64,000 bases of DNA from Neorhodopirellula lusitana (GTDB taxonomy: Bacteria > Planctomycetota > Planctomycetia > Pirellulales > Pirellulaceae). Both the position numbers and the translations under genes were made by a program. Below the pieces are notes generated by a model that was given only the letters and a program-made list of their open reading frames with translations, searched no databases and was not told where the DNA came from. Location of the stretch: the NCBI RefSeq assembly GCF_900182915.1, contig NZ_FXUG01000003.1, positions 514,089 to 578,088 on the forward strand. Direction: 5' to 3'. Numbering within the stretch: the stretch's first letter is position 1; each line of letters starts with the position of its first letter. Shown here piece after piece: positions 55,606-64,000 of the stretch.

Positions 55606-55723
55606 GAGCAATCAAACAACAAGGGAAAGAGCGGGCAGCGAGGCCGAAAGCCTCACACAAGTCCCGTCCAACCACAAGTCCCGCTTCATCGGATCGCCTT
55701 GCCTGTCTTGATGCATTGGGCCG

Positions 55724-56758
55724 CTAGAAACTTTTCGACCAACTTGCCGCCATCGTCCAATCGGTTTCCAGTTGGATTCCGTCCAGGTCTTGGTACAGCG
55801 TCGGAACGAACTCGACATTCAACAAATGCCCTTTCACCAATGCCGCCGCACCCAACCCTAGATTCAACGAGTACCCACCTCGGAAGCTCTCCACGTTGGT
55901 ACTGATCATCGCATCCGGTGTTGCCGCGTCAGCCCCGTCATAGTTGGTCCGCCACAAGTTTTCCAAACGAATGCTCGTCGAGAAGTTGTCGGTCAGTAGA
56001 TGGCTGTACCATGTGTTCAAGCGAAACTCATCGCTGACGGAGTAGTCGCGATAGTTGCGGCCAATCGGGACATCCGACTGAAATTGCACACCCCAAGAAC
56101 CCGATTCCAGATAGTGCTTCCAAGTGATCCCGGGCTTCGCATTGAACGTCCCCGAGCCCAATCGCATCGGGTACGGCAAAGCCTGATCGGTTACTCCGCG
56201 AGATGGAATCCGAGTTGTCCGGAAGATATCCCCCGTCGGAACCGAACCCGCTAGGTTCAGGATCAAGTCATCGTTGACGTCGCTGTAAAGACGCAGTAAC
56301 GCACCAAATGTGGTATCGCCGAAGCCACTGTTGTGGGTGGTGAATGCGGATCCATCGCCGCGACGCTGATGGTCCATTGTAATGCTAGGCAACATCAACA
56401 TGGTGTACACCGTGATGTCTTCCGTCACGCCTCGCATGATATGCAACATATGCATTTCATGCGTCATCTGCGTCGGAGTCGCACCTTGGTTGGTGACCGG
56501 AGTGGAACTGTCGCCATAAGTGAACGAACCCGCGTCACTCAACGTCCTCGTGCCCGCTCGGTTGTCTTCCATGTACATGTTCATGTACTTGTACTCAACC
56601 ATCCACTCGCCCGGATCGTGCAAGTGATCGCCCATGATCGATGCTGGAGCGTGCTTATCAGCACGAGATCGGTAGGAATCGAAGCCATCGGCATTTGACG
56701 AATGCTGCCACAGTGTTAAGCACGCAAACCCGAAAGCAAAACACAATCCAAATTTCAT
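55724..56758 (-). CDS. Outer-membrane beta-barrel protein, Met/His-rich N-terminal part
   Basis: A 344-residue protein with a signal peptide (FGLCFAFGFACLTLWQHSSNA) and alternating beta strands ending in an aromatic C-terminus (WTMAASWSKSF), as expected for an outer-membrane barrel. It resembles the MetA-pathway phenol-degradation-like/transporter barrel family (GFGDTTFGALLRLYSD, LNLAGSVPTGDI). Residues ~35-130 are strikingly rich in Met and His (YKYMNMYMEDNR, MTHEMHMLHIM), suggesting copper or other soft-metal contact. It sits ~120 bp upstream of the TauE-type gene on the same strand. The barrel call is good; substrate is unknown. Confidence 0.8.
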   Translation of the reverse strand: MKFGLCFAFGFACLTLWQHSSNADGFDSYRSRADKHAPASIMGDHLHDPGEWMVEYKYMNMYMEDNRAGTRTLSDAGSFTYGDSSTPVTNQGATPTQMTHEMHMLHIMRGVTEDITVYTMLMLPSITMDHQRRGDGSAFTTHNSGFGDTTFGALLRLYSDVNDDLILNLAGSVPTGDIFRTTRIPSRGVTDQALPYPMRLGSGTFNAKPGITWKHYLESGSWGVQFQSDVPIGRNYRDYSVSDEFRLNTWYSHLLTDNFSTSIRLENLWRTNYDGADAATPDAMISTNVESFRGGYSLNLGLGAAALVKGHLLNVEFVPTLYQDLDGIQLETDWTMAASWSKSF

Positions 56759-57195
56759 TGATCCATCCGCGATTTAAAATTCTCCGGCACCTAGCTCCTC
56801 ACAAGCCTTAACTTCGTCCTCAATGGATAGACACATGATCGTTTCGAACATCTTCAACTCGTCGCGTCCCCAATCAAGCCAATCAGCCCCACCAATCCAC
56901 ACAACCGGCCCCCCAACCGGACGCCTGCACCCGCAACCCTTCACTGCCGCATTAGCTTTACAACGCAGTGAATCAAAGATCGAGCGGACTGCGAAAGCTC
57001 AAGACTGACGCTGCATGCAACGCGTCCTCATCTCCGCAAAACGCCAACACCTTGGTTGATCGTTTCCATGGGGTTCCGTCACCTACGACAAAGCGGCATG
57101 CTCTTGGCTGAATTCATCGATACCGTGAACCATTCGCCACCGTTGACCACCTCGGCGCGGGAGACCTTGATCTGTCTGACACCTTATCCGAAACG
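56759..57195. other. 437-bp divergent intergenic region
   Basis: Lies between the beta-barrel start and the first usable start codon of the ThrE-type gene. Short frames are present, but none has a recognisable domain. The part from 57112 to 57195 may belong to the ThrE-type protein (see that entry). I see no clear operator. Confidence 0.5.
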
Positions 57196-58389
57196 TTGAT
57201 TCTGGAACTCGCGCGAAGCCTACACGCGTGTGGGTCGCCAGCGTACGAACTTGACCAAAACATGGAACAGGTTGCCACCTCGCTGGGAAAATCCGCAACC
57301 TTCTTCTCCACACCAACCGCACTCTTCGTCACGTTCGATGGCGAGATAAAGTCGACCCGTTTAATTCGCGTCTATCCCTGCGATACCAACTTGGGTCGTT
57401 ACGCGGAACTGTTTGACCTTCAGCGTTCAATTCGTGACGATGCATTAGCGACCGAAGACGCTTGGCAACGGCTCCAGGAGATCAACCTGAGCCCTAATGG
57501 CTACCACGCCGTCGCCGCGATTGCGTCCTACGGGATCGCCGCATCCTGCGTGGGTGTTTTAGTGGGCGGCAACCTGTCCGTGGCAATTTCGTCTGGGTTG
57601 ATCGGTTTGCTGGTAGGGATGCTGGTCACCGGACTGACTCACTTGGAATACCAAACTCACTTGATCAACGTGATTGCAGGCTTCCTCGCCAGCGCGGTCG
57701 CATGCTCAGTCCAGGCTTGGATCGGTCCCAGTCATTTTGAACTGACCACGCTATCGGCGTTGATTGTCTTGGTTCCAGGACTGCATCTAACGATCAGCAT
57801 CAACGAACTCGTGACACAAAATCTTGCATCTGGCTCCGCTCGGCTGGCCGGTGCAATGACCACCTTGCTGACACTGATCTTTGGCGTCTTCATGGGCTAC
57901 GGGTTCGTCAGTGCGTTAACAGTGATTCCGCCTTCGGTTGCCCCAATCCGCCCAACTCTCTTCCTGTCGCTATTAGTTGCCATCCCCATTGGACTTGGCT
58001 TGGCCGTCCTATTCCGAACACGTTACCGCGACATCCCTTGGTTGGTGATTTCCACCGTGATCGGTTACGGAACGATGCGCGTTGCCGGAGAGTTCTTCAG
58101 CCCCTTTGCTGCGGTTTGGATTGCGTCCGTCGTCGCCGGAGTCTTTAGCAATCACGTGTCGAATCGCTTGCAGTTGCCTAGTGCCGTGATGTTGATGCCG
58201 GCGCTGATTTTGCTCGTCCCAGGAAGCCTCGGATTTTCCGGCATGACTAAAATCATGCTAAACCAAGATCTTCCCAGTGGCATCCGCTTGATCACCACCA
58301 TGGTGTTGACCGCCGTCTCCATCGTCGCCGGATTGCTAATCACCGACGTGCTTGCTCCGAGAACCCAGCATCCGACAATCGATCGATAA
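57196..58389 (+). CDS. Threonine/serine exporter-family membrane protein (ThrE-like)
   Basis: A ~397-residue inner-membrane protein of the ThrE/DUF1212 family, which exports threonine and serine. The N-terminal cytoplasmic domain has the typical LARSLHACGSPAYELDQNM and FFSTPTALFVTF; about ten helices follow (AISSGLIGLLVGMLVTGL, LIVLVPGLHLTISINELV, LMPALILLVPGSLGF). The TTG at 57196 is the first standard alternative start. The frame stays open back to 57112 with protein-like residues (DLSDTLSETLILE), and family members usually have several residues before this helix, so an upstream non-ATG start is likely; there is no ATG or GTG in frame before 57196. No partner gene is adjacent. Confidence 0.9.
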   Translation: MILELARSLHACGSPAYELDQNMEQVATSLGKSATFFSTPTALFVTFDGEIKSTRLIRVYPCDTNLGRYAELFDLQRSIRDDALATEDAWQRLQEINLSPNGYHAVAAIASYGIAASCVGVLVGGNLSVAISSGLIGLLVGMLVTGLTHLEYQTHLINVIAGFLASAVACSVQAWIGPSHFELTTLSALIVLVPGLHLTISINELVTQNLASGSARLAGAMTTLLTLIFGVFMGYGFVSALTVIPPSVAPIRPTLFLSLLVAIPIGLGLAVLFRTRYRDIPWLVISTVIGYGTMRVAGEFFSPFAAVWIASVVAGVFSNHVSNRLQLPSAVMLMPALILLVPGSLGFSGMTKIMLNQDLPSGIRLITTMVLTAVSIVAGLLITDVLAPRTQHPTIDR

Positions 58390-58446
58390 AGCAATCTCGC
58401 ACAAGTCGAATAAAACGAGACGAACCGCTTCATCATGTCGCGCCAC

Positions 58447-59580
58447 CTACTCGAGTCGGGCAAAGCGTCCTTCAGATCCACACGCGAAGATGTGAGTTTG
58501 ACCGGCTGACAAACTATGGAACCCAACATCCGAAATCGAATGCCAGTGAGTCCCATTGTTAGACACATCCGTTCCGGTCGGCCCCACGGCAATCAAACGA
58601 GCGGGCAACGAACATTCCGTTGGAATGGGTAGCACCGCGCTGCGGAAGGCGACGGGCTGATCAGCGACGGTCTGCCACGTGGTTCCATTGTCCAGGCTGA
58701 TGCATGCGGTCACCTTCGATGTCTCTGTAATGCGGTAGTCGCCTCCCACACAGACCAGAGCATGCGGACTGTCCGAATCACCGGTTGGATTTAGCTGGCA
58801 AATGGAAAAGATACCCGCCGCCTGTGAACTGGGCATCGGGACCGCGACAGGGATCCATGCGTCGTTCCAGCCCGCTCGTGTGTACATGCGACTGAAATCC
58901 GATTCAGCACCACCGGTCCCCAACCACACTTGTCCCTGGTCCCCTAACAACATCAACGTGTTACTCGCCGCAAAGGCAGCTTCCCCGGCCCGGGCGAGTG
59001 GAAGTTTGGCTGACACAGGTTCCCATGTCTTGCCGCCATCCTGGGTTTCCACAATTAACAGCCGCCCATCGACCGGGTCACTCATCGCGATACCCTGCGA
59101 CGCCTCCCAAAATCGCATCGCATCAAAGAAGGCGGCCTCGGATTCGGCTCGATACGTTTCCTCCCACGTTGTCCCGCCATCCTCCGTTCGCAGCAAGACT
59201 GCGGGCGTTCCTGCACTGGCGATGCAAGCGACATCAGAACTCACGGCGTGGACACAGCGAAACTCAAGTTCACCGTAGCCCTCGGGCCCGCATGACTCCC
59301 AAGTCTCACCACCGTCTAGCGTCCGGAGCACCGTCGCCTCGGACCCACTCACCCAAACAATCTCATCATCAACCGCACTGATCCCACGAAGGCTGGCCTG
59401 CGTTCCGGTTTCGCTCACTCGCCACGCCGCCGCGATGGGCTCAGCCGCCGAGACATCCGCCGGCAACGCCACCGTATTCAAAAAGACCACGCCGCTCAAA
59501 AACACCACTGCATTCCGGATGACCTTGCTGTTCAAGAAACGTATAAAACAATGGGGCTCGGTCTTCACTAAATGAGACAT
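58447..59580 (-). CDS. Exported YCF48/BNR-repeat beta-propeller protein
   Basis: A 377-residue exported protein. Residues ~20-45 form a signal peptide (AVVFLSGVVFLNTVALPADVSA). Four Asp-box-like motifs (TLDGGETW, TEDGGTTW, TQDGGKTW, SLDNGTTW) spaced by ~60-100 residues mark a beta-propeller of the YCF48/photosystem II assembly-factor Hcf136-like or BNR type. This host shows no photosynthesis genes here, so the name describes fold only. It is convergent with the ThrE-type gene and divergent from the YifB/ComM gene. Function unknown; it lacks the Arg triad needed for a sialidase. Confidence 0.85.
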   Translation of the reverse strand: MSHLVKTEPHCFIRFLNSKVIRNAVVFLSGVVFLNTVALPADVSAAEPIAAAWRVSETGTQASLRGISAVDDEIVWVSGSEATVLRTLDGGETWESCGPEGYGELEFRCVHAVSSDVACIASAGTPAVLLRTEDGGTTWEETYRAESEAAFFDAMRFWEASQGIAMSDPVDGRLLIVETQDGGKTWEPVSAKLPLARAGEAAFAASNTLMLLGDQGQVWLGTGGAESDFSRMYTRAGWNDAWIPVAVPMPSSQAAGIFSICQLNPTGDSDSPHALVCVGGDYRITETSKVTACISLDNGTTWQTVADQPVAFRSAVLPIPTECSLPARLIAVGPTGTDVSNNGTHWHSISDVGFHSLSAGQTHIFACGSEGRFARLE

Positions 59581-59894
59581 TGATGGGACCTGGTAATGGA
59601 GTTCGGCAACGAGATTGGAAGCAAGGTCAACAACAGGATCTCTATGATGACATCCACGCTGCTTTTGGAAACGGGTGAATCACGGGATGAGTGCGGTGGA
59701 CGACCGTAGACGCCACTCGTTGCCACAAACAACACCGTTCGGCTGTCAGCCACCATCCAGCAGTGAACATTCCAATACAGTAGGATGACCAGCAAGAATT
59801 GGCTCATGGATGCAATCGTTTTGGCTCGTCCTCGATTGCCCAGTGCCAATCGCCCCGATCTCAATGTCCTCCTTCTCGAGACTTGGATGATTCC
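59581..59894. other. 314-bp divergent intergenic region
   Basis: Lies between the starts of the YCF48-like gene and the YifB/ComM gene. Open frames that cross it have no protein-like content. I see no clear promoter or operator. Confidence 0.5.
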
Positions 59895-61436
59895 ATGCTG
59901 GCACGACTCAAAACGTTCACCTTGCTCGGGATTGAGGCCATGCCGGTGGATGTGGAGGTCGACATTTCGCCGGCCGCGATGCCCAAGACGATCCTAGTCG
60001 GACTGCCCGATACGGCCGTGAAAGAATCCACTCACCGCGTCGAACGAGCGATCGTCAACAGTGGCTTCATCCGCCCACAAGATCGTGTCGTGATCAATCT
60101 CGCACCCGGAGACCTACCTAAACAAGCACCCTCGTTCGACTTGCCTGTCGCTCTGGGTGTCTTGGCCGGAAGTGGTCAACTCGATGCCTCCCGCTTGGAA
60201 CACTATGCCGTCGTCGGCGAACTCGCGCTCGAAGGGATCACCCGACCCGTCAAAGGCGCCCTATCGCTCGCCATTGAAGCCGCCAAGGATCCTTCACTGA
60301 AAGGCTTCATCGTCCCCACCGCCAACGCCCCCGAAGCCGCCGTGGTCGAAGGCCTGGAAGTCATCGCGGTCGATAGCTTAGCCCAGTGCGTGGCCTTCTT
60401 GGCTGGCGAAATTGAAATCCCTCCCGTCCCCGGACGAGTCGAAGAACTCTTCGAACAATTCAGTGAATACGAAGTCGACTTCGCCGATGTCCGCGGACAG
60501 GAAATGGCCAAACGAGCCATGACCTTAGCCGCCGCGGGCCGACATAATTTGCTGATGATCGGTCCGCCCGGAAGTGGCAAAACGATGCTCGCCAAGCGGC
60601 TGCCCACCATCTTGCCTCGGCTTGTCCCCAGCGAGTCAATCGAGACCACTCGCATCTATAGCGCCGTTGGTCAACTCCCCGCCGGGCAACCGCTACTAGC
60701 GACCCGCCCGTTCCGAAGCCCTCACCACACGATCAGCGATGCTGGTTTAGTCGGCGGCGGCAGCCCACCTTCGCCGGGTGAAATCAGCAAAGCTCACAAC
60801 GGCATTTTGTTCTTGGACGAGTTACCCGAGTTCAACCGCAAGACACTCGAGGTCATGCGGCAACCACTCGAAGACGGCACCGTCACGATCTCACGTGCCC
60901 TTCGTTCGACGACCTTCCCCGCCGACTTCATGCTCATCGCCGCAGCCAACCCCTGCCCTTGTGGATATCGCAGTGACCCAAGACGCAGCTGCAACTGCAC
61001 ACCGCCCCAAATTGAACGATACATGAGTAAGATTTCTGGTCCCCTACTTGATCGTATTGACCTGCACATCGAAGTCCCGGCTGTTCCTTTCGAAGAACTA
61101 TCCGCTCGTAAGGCGACGACGGAATCCAGTGCAAACATGCGCGAGCACGTTGTCAAAGCTCGCGAGGTTCAAACGGAACGATTTCGTGACAGCCCCGTCC
61201 GCTACAACGCACAAATGACCAGCCGCCAAGTCCGCGAGTACTGCGAACTCAGCCCCGCTGGAACGCAACTATTAAGAGCCGGCGTCGAATCACTCGGCCT
61301 GTCCGCTCGCGCCCACGACAAGATCCTCCGAGTCTCACGCACGATCGCCGACATTGCCGGAAGCCCATCGATCGAAGAAGACCACCTCGCCGAAGCCATC
61401 AGCTACCGAAACCTAGACGCCGACATCTGGGTCTAA
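59895..61436 (+). CDS. YifB/ComM-family Mg-chelatase-like AAA+ ATPase
   Basis: A 513-residue cytoplasmic ATPase starting at the ATG at 59895 (MLARLKTFTLLGIEAMPV); the frame extends upstream to 59799 but that part is not family-like. It has the ChlI-type N-terminal Lon-like domain (ILVGLPDTAVKESTHRVERA, VINLAPGDLPKQAPSFDLPV), Walker A GPPGSGKTM, Walker B ILFLDELPEF, the AANPCPCGY and CNCTPPQIERY cysteine segment, and the C-terminal LSARAHDKILRVSRTIADI motif. ComM is a branch-migration helicase that supports natural transformation in some bacteria; in others the role is untested. Length is standard. Confidence 0.95.
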   Translation: MLARLKTFTLLGIEAMPVDVEVDISPAAMPKTILVGLPDTAVKESTHRVERAIVNSGFIRPQDRVVINLAPGDLPKQAPSFDLPVALGVLAGSGQLDASRLEHYAVVGELALEGITRPVKGALSLAIEAAKDPSLKGFIVPTANAPEAAVVEGLEVIAVDSLAQCVAFLAGEIEIPPVPGRVEELFEQFSEYEVDFADVRGQEMAKRAMTLAAAGRHNLLMIGPPGSGKTMLAKRLPTILPRLVPSESIETTRIYSAVGQLPAGQPLLATRPFRSPHHTISDAGLVGGGSPPSPGEISKAHNGILFLDELPEFNRKTLEVMRQPLEDGTVTISRALRSTTFPADFMLIAAANPCPCGYRSDPRRSCNCTPPQIERYMSKISGPLLDRIDLHIEVPAVPFEELSARKATTESSANMREHVVKAREVQTERFRDSPVRYNAQMTSRQVREYCELSPAGTQLLRAGVESLGLSARAHDKILRVSRTIADIAGSPSIEEDHLAEAISYRNLDADIWV

Positions 61437-61513
61437 GTACAAGCGACATGACATGTTGCACGTTGCGGCCAGTTTAACGACAAGTTACCTCGCTATGCCC
61501 GACTCAAGCATCT

Positions 61514-61539
61514 GGTGGATGGCACCGCCTGGTTATCTA
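61514..61539 (+). repeat. Direct repeat, copy 1 (26 bp)
   Basis: Starts GGTGGATGGCACC and ends CTGGTTATCTA. It matches the copy at 61755-61780 at 24 of 26 positions. A third, weaker version (GGTGGCTGGCACC) begins near 61552. The repeat carries a small internal symmetry (GGTG/CACC). Confidence 0.8.
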
Positions 61540-61754
61540 CGTGAAACAGATGGTGGCTGGCACCGTCTGATTAAACCGTTTGCTTTGCTATTCGTCCGTC
61601 AATTTCCATCAGTGACACATCGTTTCCGGTTCACGCGGCATGTTTTGGAGGATCGTTGGAGTAAAGGCTTTAGCCGATTCCACACACCTTTACCAAAATA
61701 TCAGTCGGCGCCACGCCCCCACCCACTTAGCGCCACGCGCGAATGATAGTATCC

Positions 61755-61780
61755 GGTGGATGGCACCTTCTGGTTATCTA
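61755..61780 (+). repeat. Direct repeat, copy 2 (26 bp)
   Basis: Differs from copy 1 at two positions and lies 241 bp downstream in the same orientation, in non-coding DNA before the sialidase gene. May be a remnant of a dispersed intergenic repeat. Confidence 0.8.
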
Positions 61781-62001
61781 TCGAAATGATTGCAATGCGG
61801 CTTGCGATCGACTGCTGGCCTAAATCGGTGAATAGCCGGTAAGATTGCGAAACTTGCAGTAGCTGTGCCGATTCTTTCTAGTTAGCTAGGCTAAACGGCA
61901 GCGGCGATTCCACGCGAACAACTGCAGCGTTTTCCAGTAACGAGCCGTCTCCGATTCTTCCCCACACACGTAGCGCATCCCTTTACGATAGGTAACCTGA
62001 G

Positions 62002-63168
62002 ATGAACCAAGGCGTGACAATTGATTTCCCTGGAATCCGAAAACGAAGCCTGATTGCCTGTGTCGTTGGGCTAACAGTTCTCTTCAGCGTCATGTTCGAT
62101 GAAAGTTCCTATGCGGAAGCTCAACCGGTTCAGCGTGCGACGCCTTTGTTTGTTTCCGGTGAAGGCGGATATCATACATACCGCATTCCTGCGATTGTCC
62201 GATCCACCAAGGACACTTTGCTAGCTTTTGCTGAGGCTCGCGTCAGTGGATCGGCTGATCACGGTGACATCGATCTCGTCATGCGGCGTTCGACGGACAA
62301 CGGCGTGACTTGGAACAACCTTCGTGTGATCCAAGACGACGGGAAGAACCAAGTGGGAAACCCATGCCCGCTGGTCGACCGTCAAAGTGGGCGAGTCTAT
62401 CTTTTCTTTTGCAGTTCGTCTCACAGCGAGAGGGAGGTTCTCAACGGCACAGGGGCGAGAGACGTCTACATGATGACCTCAGACGACGACGGTCAATCAT
62501 GGTCGCTGCCCACCAACATTTCCACGATGGCAAAGAAGCCTAGTTGGCGTTGGTATGCGGCAGGGCCTTGCTCGGCGATCCAAATCCAAACAGGCAAGTA
62601 TGCGGGACGATTAGTTCTGCCCGTCAATCACAGTGTTCACTACAGCGACGGGCGACGGTGGGAATATCGTTGCCACTCATTGGTTTCGGATGATAGTGGG
62701 AAGACGTGGCAAATCGGAGAGTCATCCGCACCGGGCGCAAGCGAAACTCAGATTGCGGAGGTCGGTCCCGATCTTCTTATCCAGGATATTCGTATGCAAA
62801 CACATCAAAAAGGCTACCGCGTTGTCCGCTTCAGCAAAGACGGCGGCCTCCACTGGGGCGACCTCAGACACGACCAATCCAGGCCCTGTCCGAAGTGCCA
62901 GGGAACGATCATCGCGATTCCTAGCAACAGTTCAAAAATGAACCGTCTTATCAGTGCCAACCCGAGAGGGGCCGGGCGATCAAACCTCACTGTTTACGAG
63001 TCCAGCGATGGTGGTGAGCAATGGAAAACGCTCGCAACGATCACCGAAGCCCCGAGTGCTTATTCGGACTTGGTCGGCATTTCAAACAGTGAAATCGCGT
63101 GTCTCTACGAGACAGGGGACAAGTCGCCCTACGAACGAATTGACTTTCAAATATTGGAAATCGAGTAG
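62002..63168 (+). CDS. Exported exo-alpha-sialidase family protein
   Basis: A 388-residue exported glycoside hydrolase-like beta-propeller. After a signal peptide (LIACVVGLTVLFSVMF) comes the FRIP-type motif YHTYRIPAIV with its catalytic-site Arg, an acidic residue in AFAEAR, and five Asp boxes (STDNGVTW, SDDDGQSW, SDDSGKTW, SKDGGLHW, SSDGGEQW). The C-terminal NPRGAGRSNLTV and AYSDLVGI give candidate Arg and nucleophile Tyr. So it may be active on terminal sialic acids or related sugars of marine or host glycans. It is the only glycoside hydrolase in the window, with no sulfatase beside it. Confidence 0.9.
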   Translation: MNQGVTIDFPGIRKRSLIACVVGLTVLFSVMFDESSYAEAQPVQRATPLFVSGEGGYHTYRIPAIVRSTKDTLLAFAEARVSGSADHGDIDLVMRRSTDNGVTWNNLRVIQDDGKNQVGNPCPLVDRQSGRVYLFFCSSSHSEREVLNGTGARDVYMMTSDDDGQSWSLPTNISTMAKKPSWRWYAAGPCSAIQIQTGKYAGRLVLPVNHSVHYSDGRRWEYRCHSLVSDDSGKTWQIGESSAPGASETQIAEVGPDLLIQDIRMQTHQKGYRVVRFSKDGGLHWGDLRHDQSRPCPKCQGTIIAIPSNSSKMNRLISANPRGAGRSNLTVYESSDGGEQWKTLATITEAPSAYSDLVGISNSEIACLYETGDKSPYERIDFQILEIE

Positions 63169-63388
63169 GATCTTCGTCCAACAGAATTGCGACTAGTCGT
63201 AATCGCATGCTTTATCCATTCAGTGCCACGCACCGAGCAAAAAAGAAAACCGCGTGCCTTTTGAAGCAGGAGCGGTTGCCTCGGACCGCATTTCGCATTT
63301 ATTGACTTCGTTTGAATGAATTTATGAACGCCTGCGCAGACCGGTAGCACGTTGTGGGCTGAAAGCTTGCGGCGGAGTGGGGCGTGGG

Positions 63389-64000
63389 CTAGGTGAAGCA
63401 GGCGGATGCGGAGGCTTGGCCTTGGTGGTGATGTTTGCCGCATCGCTGTGCGTCTTGACGCATCGACTCCGGCGAGCCAACGCAGATCGACTTGCCAAAG
63501 TACTTCTGCCACTGCCACACCAGGTCTCGCCACATCGATGCGTCGATTCCAATCTCGCTCAAGGTGCCGGCGAGCGACTCCGGAACCTTCGCCGCGATCC
63601 CATCAACGCCCTGCTTCGCTGTCCAGCGCAACAGCCGTAGGTAATCGCGAATTGAAACGTGCAGGAACCCCTTGTTGCTCGCTCGCAATCCATCACGATT
63701 CACTTCCGCGTCACTGGACAGTTTGTCTGCGGACAAGGTCAGCGGAGCCAACCAAGCATCGCGACGAATTCGCTTGCCTGTGGGGTTACGCTTCTTCGCT
63801 CTCTGTTGCTCGCGAAGCTCTTCAACAGGCGTCTCGCGGATTTTCCTGGCCGCCTCTTCGGTCGGGACCGGCTTCAGATCAAACGCTGCGGAATCGATTC
63901 GTTTACCCTGGCTAGCTTGAATGCGATCGAAGGCGGAAGTGTGCGGTGAGGTCTCTGGGTCGGACGCTATCGCCGCACGTACCGGGTTCAAATCGACATA
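63389..64000 (-). CDS. REP-associated tyrosine transposase, C-terminal part (N-terminus outside window)
   Basis: The frame runs off the right edge and reads YVDLNPVRAAIASDPETSPH, the strongly conserved region of Y1 transposases of the TnpA_REP (RAYT) group. About 204 codons are in the window. After the conserved block come ~150 residues of basic, helical sequence (RIRRDAWLAPLTL, VSIRDYLRLLRWTAKQGV), the long C-terminal tail typical of planctomycete versions. No clear palindromic REP hairpins were seen on its left flank. The catalytic HUH and Tyr would lie beyond the edge, so integrity cannot be judged. Confidence 0.85.
   Translation of the reverse strand, partial: YVDLNPVRAAIASDPETSPHTSAFDRIQASQGKRIDSAAFDLKPVPTEEAARKIRETPVEELREQQRAKKRNPTGKRIRRDAWLAPLTLSADKLSSDAEVNRDGLRASNKGFLHVSIRDYLRLLRWTAKQGVDGIAAKVPESLAGTLSEIGIDASMWRDLVWQWQKYFGKSICVGSPESMRQDAQRCGKHHHQGQASASACFT

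Larger units (their letters stand above)
61437..62001. other. 565-bp intergenic region with short direct repeats
   Basis: Between the ATPase and the sialidase. It contains two 26-bp direct repeats described separately and a degenerate third. A 97-codon frame (61453-61746) overlaps the repeats and has no recognisable domain, so it is not called as a gene. Confidence 0.55.

Noticed and set aside
53436..56758. Reading the symporter, TauE-type and barrel genes as one operon
   Set aside because: The symporter is on the plus strand and converges with the other two, so at most the last two could be co-transcribed.
59568..59864. 98-codon minus-strand frame with a hydrophobic stretch before the YCF48-like gene
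   Set aside because: The hydrophobic segment tempted a small membrane protein call, but it overlaps the YCF48-like start and the divergent promoter region and lacks any conserved feature.
61453..61746. 97-codon frame between the ATPase and the sialidase
   Set aside because: It is built on the direct repeats, shows no domain, and has no neighbouring signals.

Overview
The window looks like chromosomal DNA of a planctomycete, most likely a Pirellulaceae member close to Rhodopirellula. This is inferred from gene content, not from a database search. The clues are a giant secreted adhesin-like protein with an N-terminal sorting motif of the LEPR/RELLAA kind and a GEVED domain, a transmembrane Ser/Thr kinase, a DUF58/BatA/VWA operon ending in a terpenoid-cyclase-like protein, large proline-rich and coiled-coil proteins, scarce Shine-Dalgarno sequences and several likely TTG/GTG starts. 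No rRNA, tRNA, CRISPR array or complete insertion sequence was seen.

Layout. Positions 1-17975 (minus) are one uninterrupted open frame of at least 5,991 codons that runs off the left edge. It encodes a mosaic exported protein, and a good ECF-type promoter match lies 45-70 bp before its start. Positions 18592-25200 hold housekeeping genes: a DEAD-box RNA helicase (minus) divergent from priA, then a Ser/Thr kinase with an outer CBM96/DNRLRE-like domain, directly followed by an HSL-type esterase. Positions 26289-35597 hold surface-polysaccharide genes: a UDP-glucuronate 4-epimerase divergent from wecB, a lipoprotein, a secreted helical protein and a Wza-like export protein. metF follows at 35617-36495.

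Positions 50156-36649 (minus) are a five-gene operon in which every junction is a 4-bp start/stop overlap: DUF58 protein, BatA/VWA protein, VWA plus glutaminase-like protein, a 2,036-residue DUF4175-like coiled-coil membrane protein, and a Tat-exported squalene-cyclase-like protein. Two of these proteins carry tandem-repeat insertions at the same place, just after the metal-ion-dependent adhesion site (MIDAS).

Positions 50443-56758 hold a pair of small lipoproteins (one with a seven-fold Asp-His repeat), a membrane protein, an SDF-family carboxylate/amino-acid symporter, a TauE/SafE exporter and a Met/His-rich outer-membrane beta-barrel, suggesting metal or anion handling. Positions 57196-64000 hold a ThrE-type exporter, an exported YCF48/BNR-repeat protein, a YifB/ComM AAA ATPase, an exported sialidase and, at the right edge, the C-terminal part of a REP-associated (Y1) transposase.

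The least explained items are the giant protein (an inactivated zincin-like domain and about a dozen copies of an unnamed ~90-110-residue repeat) and the five-gene VWA operon with its hypervariable-looking repeats.
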